A stretch of 40,720 bases of DNA from NCBI GenBank assembly GCA_028284885.1, contig JANQQW010000371.1, forward strand, positions 1 through 40,720. Direction: 5' to 3'. Positions 26,090-34,477 of the stretch are shown one piece after another (within the stretch, counting starts at the first letter, position 1; each line of letters starts with the position of its first letter). This stretch comes from Planctomycetaceae bacterium (GTDB lineage Bacteria; Planctomycetota; Planctomycetia; Planctomycetales; Planctomycetaceae). The notes beneath the pieces were generated by a model, which saw only the letters and a program-made list of their open reading frames with translations, was not told the DNA's origin and made no database searches. A program made the position numbers and the translations under genes.

Positions 26090-26935
26090 ATGTCTCGTTG
26101 GCGTTCAACGGTCCTGCTGCTGTGTGCGTCGGCCGCTGCCGTCGTGCCGGGCGGGTGTCGTTCGACGCCGGAGACGGCGGTCGGCGGGCTGCCGAACCGG
26201 CACGTGGTCCGGGACGACGGGTTCGTGGTGCGGGCGAACCTCGAGTTGAGCGAAGAGCACCCGCTGCTCGTGCAGCTGCGTCGCACGAAGACCGACGTCG
26301 CGCGGACGCTGAACCTGCCGCCGCAGCATCGGCCGGTGCAGGTCTACATCTTCTCCAGCGACGTCGACTACCGCCGGTACATGGCGGGGGCGTACCCGGG
26401 GTTGCCGGTCCGGCGGGCCTACTTCATCGGCACGCACACCGAGCTCGCCGTCTACACGTTCTGGAGCGAACGGCTCGCCGAGGACCTGCGGCACGAGTTC
26501 ACGCACGGACTGCTGCACGCGAGTCTGGGCGAGGTGCCGCTGTGGATCGACGAGGGACTGGCCGAGTACTTCGAGGTCAACGGACCGGTCGGCACGCCGA
26601 ACGCGGACTACGTTCGCACGTTGACCGAGGCGACCGCGAACGGGTGGCGGCCGGACGTCGAACGGCTCGAACGGCTCGAGGCGGTTCACCACATGCAGCG
26701 GATCGACTACCAGGAGGCGTGGGCGTGGACCCACTACCTGTTGCACGGCACGCCCGGTACGCGCGGGTTGCTGCTGGAGTACCTGGCCGACGTCCGTTCT
26801 GGCCGGGACGCGACGCCGCTCAGTCAGCGGATTCGGGCCGCGGAGCCGTCGGCGGAGGCCGGTCTGCTGAACCACCTCGCCGGTCTGACGGGCGGCACGA
26901 CGTGGGCCGGGGCGACGATGCCCCCCCGCCGTTGA
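26090..26935 (+). CDS. Gluzincin-type metallopeptidase lipoprotein (DUF1570-like)
   Basis: The 281-residue protein has a hydrophobic signal ending PGGC (Cys23), a lipobox-like site with an unusual Pro at -3. LRHEFTHGLLH gives the HExxH zinc motif (135-139), and WIDEGLAEYFE supplies the third ligand Glu155 in the gluzincin spacing. Planctomycetes carry many such DUF1570-like proteins; their substrates are unknown. ATG 26090 is supported by the signal peptide. It is probably the first gene of a plus-strand run; the next gene begins 89 bp later. Confidence 0.82.
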   Translation: MSRWRSTVLLLCASAAAVVPGGCRSTPETAVGGLPNRHVVRDDGFVVRANLELSEEHPLLVQLRRTKTDVARTLNLPPQHRPVQVYIFSSDVDYRRYMAGAYPGLPVRRAYFIGTHTELAVYTFWSERLAEDLRHEFTHGLLHASLGEVPLWIDEGLAEYFEVNGPVGTPNADYVRTLTEATANGWRPDVERLERLEAVHHMQRIDYQEAWAWTHYLLHGTPGTRGLLLEYLADVRSGRDATPLSQRIRAAEPSAEAGLLNHLAGLTGGTTWAGATMPPRR

Positions 26936-27024
26936 CGCGAGCGGACTGTCGATCGTCGCGGAGGCGCGCGTAGAATGGAGATCCTGAAAGACTCCATTCA
27001 CCACTCCCGCCCAGGAGGCGACGC

Positions 27025-28335
27025 GTGGCGACCGACACGACCGCGACCACCGAGGTCGGCAGCTACTTCATCTCGAACTACCCGCCGTTCTCGCTGTGGC
27101 GGCCGGAGTACGTGCCGGAGGTGCTCGAGAAACTCGACGGCGAGCCGGACGACTCCGTGCCGCTGGGGATGTACCTGCACATCCCGTTCTGCCGGAAGCG
27201 GTGCCGCTTCTGCTACTTCCGCGTCTACACGCAGCAGAACGCGAAGACGATCCAGGACTACTGCGACGCCCTGGAACGCGAGGCGGAGATCCTCAGCGAG
27301 AAGGCGGGCGTCCGCGGGCGGAACCTCGAGTTCGTCTACTTCGGCGGCGGCACGCCCAGCTACCTCTCCAGCAAGCAGTTGCTGTCGCTGCGGGACCGGC
27401 TGAACCAGTACTTCACCTGGAACGAGGCGGCCGAGGTCACCTTCGAGTGCGAGCCCGGCACGCTCAGCCTGGACAAGGTGAAGACGCTGAAGGAGGTCGG
27501 CGTCACGCGGGTCTCGCTGGGCGTCGAGAACTTCGACGACACGATCCTCGAGGAGAACGGCCGGGCCCACCTCTCGCCCGAGGTCGCCAAGGCGTACGAC
27601 TGGATCCAGGAGGTCGGCTTCCCGCAGGTCAACGTCGATCTCATCGCCGGGATGATCGGCGAGACCGACGACAACTGGCACCACTGCATCGACCGCGTGC
27701 TCGAGATGAGCCCGCAGAACCTGACGATGTACCAGATGGAGCTGCCGTTCAACACGATCATCTCGAAGGAGATGCAGGAGTCCGGCGTGGCGTCGCCGGT
27801 GGCCGACTGGCCGACGAAGCGGAGGTGGGTCAGCGAGGCGATGGACCGCATGCTGGAGGCCGGCTACGAGGTCAGCTCCGGCAACGAACTCGTCAAGGAC
27901 GCCGCGGCGGACCGCTTCGTCTACCGCGACAACCTCTTCCGCGGCTCGGACCTGCTGGCCGTCGGCGTCTCGTCCTTCGGGCACTTTCAGGGGACGCACT
28001 ACCAGAACCTCGACAAGATCGAGGACTACATGGAGACCGTGCAGTCCGGCGTGCTGCCGGTGAACCGCGGCCTGACGCCGACGCCGCACCAGAAGCTGAT
28101 TCGCGAGATGGTGCTGCAGATGAAGGAGGGTCGCCTCGACGCGGGCGACTTCCGAGAGAAGTTCGGCGTGGAGATCCTCGACGAGTTCGCCGAACCGTTC
28201 GAGAACCAACGGGCGAAGGGCTACCTCGAAGTGGACGGCGACGCGATCACGCTGACCCGCAAGGGCCTGCTGCAGGTCGACACGCTGCTGCCCGAGTACT
28301 TCGAGCCGGAACACCGCGCGGTGCGGTACACGTAG
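27025..28335 (+). CDS. Radical SAM protein of the HemN/HemW (coproporphyrinogen oxidase-like) family
   Basis: The 436-residue protein has the radical-SAM cluster motif CRKRCRFC (Cys56, Cys60, Cys63) after HIPF, then [29 protein letters not shown] and a HemN_C-like end. That end has [20 protein letters not shown] and [10 protein letters not shown]. HemN decarboxylates coproporphyrinogen III; HemW inserts heme; many relatives have other roles. The Tyr after the last Cys (FCYFRVYT) departs from both HemN (usually CGC) and classic HemW, so the exact reaction is open. The GTG start at 27025 sits behind a perfect AGGAGG. It is followed 47 bp later by the Uma2 gene. Confidence 0.85.
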   Translation: MATDTTATTEVGSYFISNYPPFSLWRPEYVPEVLEKLDGEPDDSVPLGMYLHIPFCRKRCRFCYFRVYTQQNAKTIQDYCDALEREAEILSEKAGVRGRNLEFVYFGGGTPSYLSSKQLLSLRDRLNQYFTWNEAAEVTFECEPGTLSLDKVKTLKEVGVTRVSLGVENFDDTILEENGRAHLSPEVAKAYDWIQEVGFPQVNVDLIAGMIGETDDNWHHCIDRVLEMSPQNLTMYQMELPFNTIISKEMQESGVASPVADWPTKRRWVSEAMDRMLEAGYEVSSGNELVKDAAADRFVYRDNLFRGSDLLAVGVSSFGHFQGTHYQNLDKIEDYMETVQSGVLPVNRGLTPTPHQKLIREMVLQMKEGRLDAGDFREKFGVEILDEFAEPFENQRAKGYLEVDGDAITLTRKGLLQVDTLLPEYFEPEHRAVRYT

Positions 28336-28382
28336 CAGAGGTCGAGGGTTCGGAGACGAGGGTCCAGAGCCGGAGCAAGCAC

Positions 28383-29027
28383 ATGGCCACGGTGATCTCG
28401 CAGGCGCCGCCGCAGACGGTCGCGGAACTCGTCGAACGACTCGACGGGGTGCCGACGGAACGGATTCGCATCGTACCGACCCCGGGCACGGCGACGGAGG
28501 CGGACCTGCTGGCGTTGGTTGAGGGGCCGGGGATTGCATGTGAGCTGGTCGACGGAACGCTCGTGGAGAAGCCGATGGGGCAATACGAGTCTCGCTTGGC
28601 GTTCACGGTTGGTTTCTTCATCAAGCTCTTTCTGCGAGAGACCGGCCTCGGCGGCACGGTCGGCACGGCGGACGGCCCGTATCAGGTCGAGGCGTCGCGG
28701 TTTCGCATGCCGGACGTCGTGTACGTCTCGGCGGAGCGGCTGCCCGAACCACCGGAGGACCGCAAGCCGATCGGCGACTGGGCACCCGACCTCGCCGTCG
28801 AGGTTCTGAGTGAGTCGAACACGAAGAACGAGATGGACCGCAAGCTCCTCGAGTACTTCGCCGCGGGTGTCCGGCTGGTCTGGTACGTCGATCCGCCGTC
28901 GCGGGTCGTTCGCGTCTTCACGTCAACCGACGCCGCGAACGACTTGGGCGAGAACGACATCCTGCGAGGTGGTGAGGTGCTGCCGGGGTTTGAACTGTCG
29001 GTGCGTGAGTTGTTCGAGAGCGTGTAG
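28383..29027 (+). CDS. Uma2-family PD-(D/E)XK nuclease-like protein
   Basis: The 214-residue protein matches the Uma2 (DUF820) fold. CELVDGTLVEKPMG supplies the first Glu, RMPDVVYVS the Asp, and DLAVEVLSESNTKNEMDRKLLEYFAAGVRLVWYVDP the ExK-like active-site strand and the helix that follows. The ending RGGEVLPGFELSVRELF is typical. Uma2 proteins are abundant in cyanobacteria and planctomycetes; their cellular role is unsettled. The ATG at 28383 is the only good start. Its TAG shares one base with the GTG of the next gene. Confidence 0.85.
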   Translation: MATVISQAPPQTVAELVERLDGVPTERIRIVPTPGTATEADLLALVEGPGIACELVDGTLVEKPMGQYESRLAFTVGFFIKLFLRETGLGGTVGTADGPYQVEASRFRMPDVVYVSAERLPEPPEDRKPIGDWAPDLAVEVLSESNTKNEMDRKLLEYFAAGVRLVWYVDPPSRVVRVFTSTDAANDLGENDILRGGEVLPGFELSVRELFESV

Positions 29028-30130
29028 TGCCCGGAACGACTGCCAGCACGACGGAGACGCCGGTTCCGGACTCGGCCAACGACGCGTGGGTCACGCTCCG
29101 GCCGCTGTCCATCGGCCCGGTTCACGTTGGTTTCCCCGTCGTCCAAGCGGCGCTCTCAGGGTACAGCGACATGCCGATGCGGGTGACCGCCCGGCGGCTC
29201 GGGGCTCCTTACGCGGTCTGCGAGGTCATGCTCGACCAGTTCCTCGTCTCGCTGAAGCAGCGGAGGAGGACACAGCACTTTCTGGAGATCGGCGACGAGG
29301 AGCACCCGGTCGGCGGGCAGCTGATGGGGGCGGAGCCGGAGCAGTTCGCGGCCGGGGCCGTGAAGCTCGTCGAGGCCGGATTCGACGTGATCGACGTCAA
29401 CTTCGGCTGCCCGGTGAAGAAGGTGCTCGGTCGCTGCCGCGGCGGGTTCCACCTCGGGCAACCGCACGTGGCGATCGAGATCGTCCGTCGGACGCGGGAG
29501 GTGGTGCCGGACGAGATCCCGGTGACGGTGAAGATGCGTCGCGGGGTCGACGACTCGGCCGAGAGCCGTGACAAGTTCTTCACGATTCTCGACGCCGCCT
29601 TCGAGGCCGGCGTGGCGGCGGTCACGATTCACGGCCGAACCGTCGAGCAGCGGTACGTCGGGCCCAGCCGGTGGGAGTTCCTACGGGAGGTGAAGGAGCA
29701 CGTGGGAGACCGCGTGATCCTGGGGAGCGGCGACCTGTTCACCGCGACCGATTGCCTGACCATGATCGAGCAGACCGGCATCGACGGCGTGACGGTCGCC
29801 CGCGGTGCGATCGGCAACCCCTGGATCTTCCGTGAGGCGAAGGCCCTCGCCGAGGGGCGGCCGCGACCCGACCCGCCAACGGTTCACGAGCAACGGGACG
29901 TGATTCGCGAGCACTTCCGGCTCGTGGTCGCGTCCTACGGGGACGCCCGGGCGAGCCGCATCATGCGGAAGTTCGGCATCAAGTACTCCGACCTGCATCC
30001 GCAGCCCGTCGCCGTGCGAGACGCGTTCGCCTTGGCGAAGACGGCCGACGAGTGGCACGCCGTTCTCGACGAGTGGTACGCCGCCGATGCTCCCGGCCGC
30101 CGGGCCGACCGGGCGGATCACGCCACTTGA
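29027..30130 (+). CDS. dus: tRNA-dihydrouridine synthase
   Basis: Dus reduces uridines of tRNA D-loops with FMN and NADPH. The 367-residue TIM barrel shows VVQAALSGYSDMPMR (FMN site), GGQLMG, DVNFGCPVKKV with the catalytic Cys128 and Asn125, VTVKMRRG with its Lys, VTIHGRT and GVTVARGAIGNPWIF. It looks closest to DusB. The GTG start at 29027 overlaps the Uma2 stop by one base (TAGTG), suggesting coupling. The 3' end overlaps the convergent epimerase gene by 13 bp. Confidence 0.93.
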   Translation: MPGTTASTTETPVPDSANDAWVTLRPLSIGPVHVGFPVVQAALSGYSDMPMRVTARRLGAPYAVCEVMLDQFLVSLKQRRRTQHFLEIGDEEHPVGGQLMGAEPEQFAAGAVKLVEAGFDVIDVNFGCPVKKVLGRCRGGFHLGQPHVAIEIVRRTREVVPDEIPVTVKMRRGVDDSAESRDKFFTILDAAFEAGVAAVTIHGRTVEQRYVGPSRWEFLREVKEHVGDRVILGSGDLFTATDCLTMIEQTGIDGVTVARGAIGNPWIFREAKALAEGRPRPDPPTVHEQRDVIREHFRLVVASYGDARASRIMRKFGIKYSDLHPQPVAVRDAFALAKTADEWHAVLDEWYAADAPGRRADRADHAT

Positions 30131-31104
30131 CGGGCGCGCTCCGGTGACGGGTGAGCGGTCCGGGCCGCACGCCAGCGGGTGACGAGATCGGCAGCCGCCT
30201 CGGCGATCGTCGGGAACTCGAACGTGAAGCCCGCGTCGAGCAGTCGGCCGGGGACGACGCGGCGGCTCTTCAGGATCAGCTCCGTCTCCGTCCGCATGAA
30301 GAATGCGCCGACCTCCAGCATCCAGTTCGCGGCCGGCAGGCCGATGCGGCACCCGGCCGCCTCGCGGAGAGTTGCCATGAACTCGGCGTTCCGGACCGGG
30401 TTCGGCGACGCGAGGTTGACGGGTCCGGCGACCTCCGAGTCGATCAGCCAGTCGACGGCCCGACAGAAGTCGTGGTCGTGAATCCAGGAGACGAACTGCC
30501 GTCCGTCGCCCTGCGCGCCGCCGAGCCCCTTTCGCACGAGGCCCAGCAGAACGTCGAACACACCGTCCCTGTCGGGGCTCAGCACGAGCGCCGTGCGGAG
30601 CAGCACGCTGCGTGTCGCGGGCAGCTCAACCTCGTTGGCGGCCTCCTCCCACGCCCGGGCGACGTCGACGCTGAACCGCCAGGTCTCGGGCACGCCCTGC
30701 TCGTTGCCGCCGAGGATGCCGGTCTGCTCGTCGTTCGGGGCGTCGTACCGGTGGGCGTACAGGGTGGCCGTGCTCGCCTGCAGCCAGACCCTCGGCGGGG
30801 CGACGACTCGCCTCAGGGCGTCCGCAACGACGCGTGTCGACTCGACACGGGAACGAACAATGCGGTCGCGGTTCCGGCGGTTGTAGCGACAGTTCACCGA
30901 CCGCCCGGCGAGGTTGACGACGACGTCGGCCCCGTCGAGTTCTTCGATCCACGGGCCGACCGTCCGGCCATCCCACTCGACGGTCCTCCAAGGCAACTCG
31001 CGGGGACGTCGGCTCAGCAGCACGACGTCGTGTCCACACGACTCGAGGTGCCTCGCGAGGACGGCGCCGATTTGGCCACTGCCGCCGGGGATGACGACTT
31101 TCAT
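30118..31104 (-). CDS. TIGR01777-type NAD-dependent epimerase-like protein
   Basis: The 328-residue protein starts MKVVIPGGSGQIGAVLARHL (Rossmann site) and continues VVNLAGRSVNCRYN, RVESTRVVADAL, PRVWLQASTATLYAHR and SVLLRTALVLSPD. It ends with the family's C-terminal block (GGG.Q..SWIH, PVRNAEFMATLREA). These SDR39U1/YfcH-like proteins are widespread but lack a proven substrate. ATG 31104 is chosen; upstream codons to 31245 lie in the divergent promoter region. It runs against dus and overlaps it by 13 bp. Confidence 0.9.
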   Translation of the reverse strand: MKVVIPGGSGQIGAVLARHLESCGHDVVLLSRRPRELPWRTVEWDGRTVGPWIEELDGADVVVNLAGRSVNCRYNRRNRDRIVRSRVESTRVVADALRRVVAPPRVWLQASTATLYAHRYDAPNDEQTGILGGNEQGVPETWRFSVDVARAWEEAANEVELPATRSVLLRTALVLSPDRDGVFDVLLGLVRKGLGGAQGDGRQFVSWIHDHDFCRAVDWLIDSEVAGPVNLASPNPVRNAEFMATLREAAGCRIGLPAANWMLEVGAFFMRTETELILKSRRVVPGRLLDAGFTFEFPTIAEAAADLVTRWRAARTAHPSPERARQVA

Positions 31105-31243
31105 GTGCTGCTCCCGAACGTGGTTCCCTTCGAGAACCGCGATCGCGAGCGGGGTGTAACGGCCGGGTTCGGTCGCATCGCCTGAGTCTTCCGCCGTACA
31201 ATCGGGGTTCGATCGTCGGACGTTCAAGGACCGTGTGTGAACC

Positions 31244-31777
31244 ATGGACCCACGTGACGAACTGAAGAAGTTGGCGGAGTTGTTCCCGGGCGGGCCGCCG
31301 TTGTTCGACGCGGCCGAGCACGTTGCCGGGTCGATGGTGCCGGAGCCCTACAAGCGGCTGCTCGTGCACGACTCGCACATGACGGTCTCGATGGAGGAGT
31401 ACCACGGGACGGCCGTCGACGTGCGGGTGCTCGCCGTCCACGACGAGGAGCCGTACTCGCGGAAGATCGTGCTGACCAAGACCGGGACGGACGAGGTGGT
31501 CCAGTTCGGCATCGTCCGGTTCGACTTCGGCTACGTGACCGACGCGGTCAGGGACGAGATCGTCGCGGGGGACACCCCACTCGGGCGGGTGCTCATCAAC
31601 CACAACGTGCTGCGGCACGTGGACTTGGGGGCCGTGCTGCGGTTCCGGTGTGGCCCCGGACTCGCGGAGGCCTTCGGGACGAACGTGGGGCAGAAGACGT
31701 ACGGCCGACTCGCGACGATCTTCTGCAACGGCCAGCCGGCCGTCGACTTGTTGGAAATCTCGACGCCCCTGCAATGA
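31244..31777 (+). CDS. Chorismate-lyase-like protein (UbiC/DUF98 fold)
   Basis: UbiC splits chorismate into 4-hydroxybenzoate and pyruvate. The 177-residue protein aligns by eye with UbiC in three blocks. YSRKIVL carries the Arg (Arg73) that matches UbiC Arg76. TPLGRVL matches [27 protein letters not shown] matches the end of UbiC with its catalytic Glu (Glu171). So the main active-site residues are kept. No signal or membrane segment. It is followed 66 bp later by a flavin-dependent halogenase-like gene. Planctomycetes may use menaquinone, so a role outside ubiquinone synthesis is likely (inference). Confidence 0.72.
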   Translation: MDPRDELKKLAELFPGGPPLFDAAEHVAGSMVPEPYKRLLVHDSHMTVSMEEYHGTAVDVRVLAVHDEEPYSRKIVLTKTGTDEVVQFGIVRFDFGYVTDAVRDEIVAGDTPLGRVLINHNVLRHVDLGAVLRFRCGPGLAEAFGTNVGQKTYGRLATIFCNGQPAVDLLEISTPLQ

Positions 31778-31843
31778 TGCCATTGCGGAGTCGTTCCGCG
31801 CTGGTTGGACACCACGAACGAGAGATCACACGAGAGGACCGGG

Positions 31844-33151
31844 ATGATCAACACCGCCCCATCTGCCGAGAACGTCGTCCAGCCCGAGGTGGCCTCGTCG
31901 TACGACGTGGTGGTGGCCGGTGGCGGGCCGGCCGGGGCCTCGACCGCGGCGCTGATCGCCGAGAAGGGCCACTCGGTGCTGCTGCTGGAACGCTCGCACG
32001 TGCCGCGGTTCCACGTGGGCGAGTCGCTCATCCCCGAGACCTACCACGTCCTCGAGCGGCTCGGGCTCATCGACGCGCTCAAGGCGTCCGCGTTCCCGCG
32101 GAAGTACAGCGTCCAGTTCGTGACGGACACCGGCAAGGAGTCGGCTCCGTTCTACTTCGACGAACACAACCCGCACCCCAGCAGCCAGACCTGGCAGGTG
32201 GAGCGCGGACCGTTCGACAAGATGCTCGTCGACCGGGCCCGTGAGCTCGGCACGGTCGTCCGGACCGACGCCAAGCTGCTCGACGTCGTCTCGACGGGCG
32301 AAGGGGCCGAGACGTCGGTCCGAGGCGTGAAGGTGAAGCTGGGCGACGAACCGGCCCGCGAGATCGGCTGCCGCGTGTTCGTCGACGCGACCGGGCAGAC
32401 CGCCTTCCTCGCCCGGCGGCTGAACATGCTGCACAAGGACGAACGGCTGCAGAAGGGGACGATCTGGACCTACTGGAAGGGAGCCCACCGCGATCCCGGC
32501 GAACGGGACGAGGGCTGCACCATCATCCTGCAGACCGAGGGGAAGCGGTCCTGGTTCTGGTACATCCCGCTCGCCGACGACGTCGTCAGCGTCGGCTGCA
32601 CCGGCAGCATGCAGGACATGTTCGGCCCGGGCTTCGAGTCGGCCGAGGCGACCTACCAGCGGGAACTCGCCCGCTGTCCTGGGCTGCGTCGGCGGCTGGA
32701 GAACGCCGAGCGCGTCGAGGACTACTTCACGACGAAGGACTTCTCCTACCGCGTCGACGAAGGCGCCGGGGACGGCTGGGTCCTCGTCGGGGACGCCCTC
32801 GGCTTCATCGACCCGGTCTACTCCTCCGGCGTGCACCTCGCACTGGCGTCCGGCGAGTTCGCCGCGGACGCCGTGCACGACGCCCTGTCGGCCGACGACA
32901 CGAGCCGCGAGCGACTCGGCACCTGGATCCCCGAGTACTTCCGCGGGAAGGAGCGGTTCCACCAGTTGGTCTACGCGTTCTACACGCCGGGCTTCAGCTT
33001 CGCGAACTTCCTTCGCGAGCACCCCGAGCACAAGGGCCACCTCGTCGACGTGCTCGTCGGCAACGTGTTCGACCACCCCGGCGTCGACCGCATGTTCGAG
33101 GACATGGGCGAGTTGACCCCGCCGAGCGACCTGGCCGCCGCGGTCGTCTGA
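31844..33151 (+). CDS. Flavin-dependent halogenase-like oxidoreductase
   Basis: The 435-residue protein has an FAD site (VVVAGGGPAGASTAALIA) and HVGESLIPE. Lys87 (FPRK) is in the region where phenol halogenases carry the catalytic Lys. The halogenase WxWxIP motif is at 237-242 (WFWYIP), and GDALGFIDPVYSSGVHLAL matches FxxPxxSxG. A helical C-terminus follows. Members chlorinate aromatic acids or act as plain monooxygenases; which applies here cannot be read. ATG 31844 has GAGAGGACCGGG upstream. Together with the chorismate-lyase-like gene it could make a halogenated hydroxybenzoate. It converges on cpaF-like DNA with a 26-bp gap. Confidence 0.85.
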   Translation: MINTAPSAENVVQPEVASSYDVVVAGGGPAGASTAALIAEKGHSVLLLERSHVPRFHVGESLIPETYHVLERLGLIDALKASAFPRKYSVQFVTDTGKESAPFYFDEHNPHPSSQTWQVERGPFDKMLVDRARELGTVVRTDAKLLDVVSTGEGAETSVRGVKVKLGDEPAREIGCRVFVDATGQTAFLARRLNMLHKDERLQKGTIWTYWKGAHRDPGERDEGCTIILQTEGKRSWFWYIPLADDVVSVGCTGSMQDMFGPGFESAEATYQRELARCPGLRRRLENAERVEDYFTTKDFSYRVDEGAGDGWVLVGDALGFIDPVYSSGVHLALASGEFAADAVHDALSADDTSRERLGTWIPEYFRGKERFHQLVYAFYTPGFSFANFLREHPEHKGHLVDVLVGNVFDHPGVDRMFEDMGELTPPSDLAAAVV

Positions 33152-33177
33152 GGATCGCCGGTCGAACCGCCGAGTCG

Positions 33178-34290
33178 TCAGCGTTCCCAGAGGCCGGTCG
33201 TGTGTTCGACGTCCGACTCCATGCCGCTCTCGTACGGCTCGCGGGCGAACGTCGGCTTCTCGCCGGTCGCCTCGAGCGAGGCGATCAGTCGGCCGTCGTC
33301 GGTGCGGCCCTTCAGCCGGGTCCGGTAGAGGTCGCGGAACACGAAGCGGTCGTTGCCGTCGAGTCCGCACGCCTCGGTGATACGACTCACCTTGCGGGAG
33401 CCGTCCTCGACGTACCGCGTGAGCTGCACGACGACGTTGATCGCCGAGGCGACCTGCGACCGGGCGACGACGACCGGCAGGTCCACGCCGGACATCAGCG
33501 ACAGCGTCTCCAGTCGGACCATCGCGTCGGCGGGGGTGGTCGCGTGCACGGTCGTCATGCTGCCGCTGTGCCCGGAGATCATCGACTGCACCATGTCGAG
33601 CGCCTCGCCGCTGCGGACCTCGCCGACGATGACCCGGTCGGGCCGCATTCGCAGCGACGCCTTGAACAGGTCGCGGATGGTCACCTCGCCCTGGCCGTAG
33701 ACGTCGGCGGTCTGCGACTCCAGGTACAGGCAGTGCTTCTGCTGCAGGCGGAGCTCGCTGGAGTCCTCGATGACGACGATCCGCTCCTCCTCCGGGACGG
33801 CAGTGGAGACGGCGTTCAGCATGGTCGTCTTCCCGGTCCCGGTGCCGCCCGCCACCACGATGTTCTTGCGGAGTTTGACGGCGATCCGGAGGAACTCGGC
33901 CGCCTCCTCGTTGAGGCTGCCCAGCTTGACGAAGTCCTCGAGCCGGAACGTGTCCCGCTTGAACTTGCGGATGGTGAGGTACGTTCCCCGCCGGGCGGAC
34001 GGCGGGATGACGGCGTGCACGCGGCTGCCGTCCGGGAGGCGGGCGTCGAGAATCGGGCGGTCCTGGTCGATCTCGCGGCCAACGTACTGGGCGACGTTGT
34101 TCACCGCGGACCGCAACGCGTCCTCGCTGGCGAATCGCAGTTCGGTCTCGAACAGCCGTCCGGACCGTTCGAAGTAGATCTCGTCGTAGCCGTTCACCAT
34201 CACCTCGGTGACGCTGTCGTCGTCGAGGAGTTCGCCGATGGGCGAGAGGAAGTAGGCGAGGCTCGCCTCGAAGATCGTTTCGCGGGACAT
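33178..34290 (-). CDS. CpaF/TadA-family secretion ATPase
   Basis: The 370-residue ATPase drives Tad pili or related type II/IV systems. It shows the N-terminal SVTEVMVNGYDEIY block, DGSRVHAVIPPSARRGTYLTIRKF, a P-loop GGTGTGKT (148-155), VVIEDSSEL, DRVIVGEVRSGEALDMVQSM and SGSMTTVHA. ATG 34290 starts the family region. No TadB, TadC, pilin or CpaE gene is near, and both neighbours are unrelated, so it is an orphan in this window. The secretin at 1-5069 could belong to the same kind of system but lies 28 kb away. Confidence 0.9.
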   Translation of the reverse strand: MSRETIFEASLAYFLSPIGELLDDDSVTEVMVNGYDEIYFERSGRLFETELRFASEDALRSAVNNVAQYVGREIDQDRPILDARLPDGSRVHAVIPPSARRGTYLTIRKFKRDTFRLEDFVKLGSLNEEAAEFLRIAVKLRKNIVVAGGTGTGKTTMLNAVSTAVPEEERIVVIEDSSELRLQQKHCLYLESQTADVYGQGEVTIRDLFKASLRMRPDRVIVGEVRSGEALDMVQSMISGHSGSMTTVHATTPADAMVRLETLSLMSGVDLPVVVARSQVASAINVVVQLTRYVEDGSRKVSRITEACGLDGNDRFVFRDLYRTRLKGRTDDGRLIASLEATGEKPTFAREPYESGMESDVEHTTGLWER

Positions 34291-34477
34291 GTCGGCCTTT
34301 CGGGTGTCGTGCGAGTCTAAACGGGAAACCGGGCCGAATCGACACGGGTAGCCGTTCCCGGAACCGAGAGCGGCGGTCCCGCCTGCGAGAAGTGGTCGAA
34401 CCAGGCGTCCCCCGGGGTGTCCCGCTCCCGTACACTCTTGGTCGGTAGCCGTTCGTGCGTTCGAGGACGACCCACCC

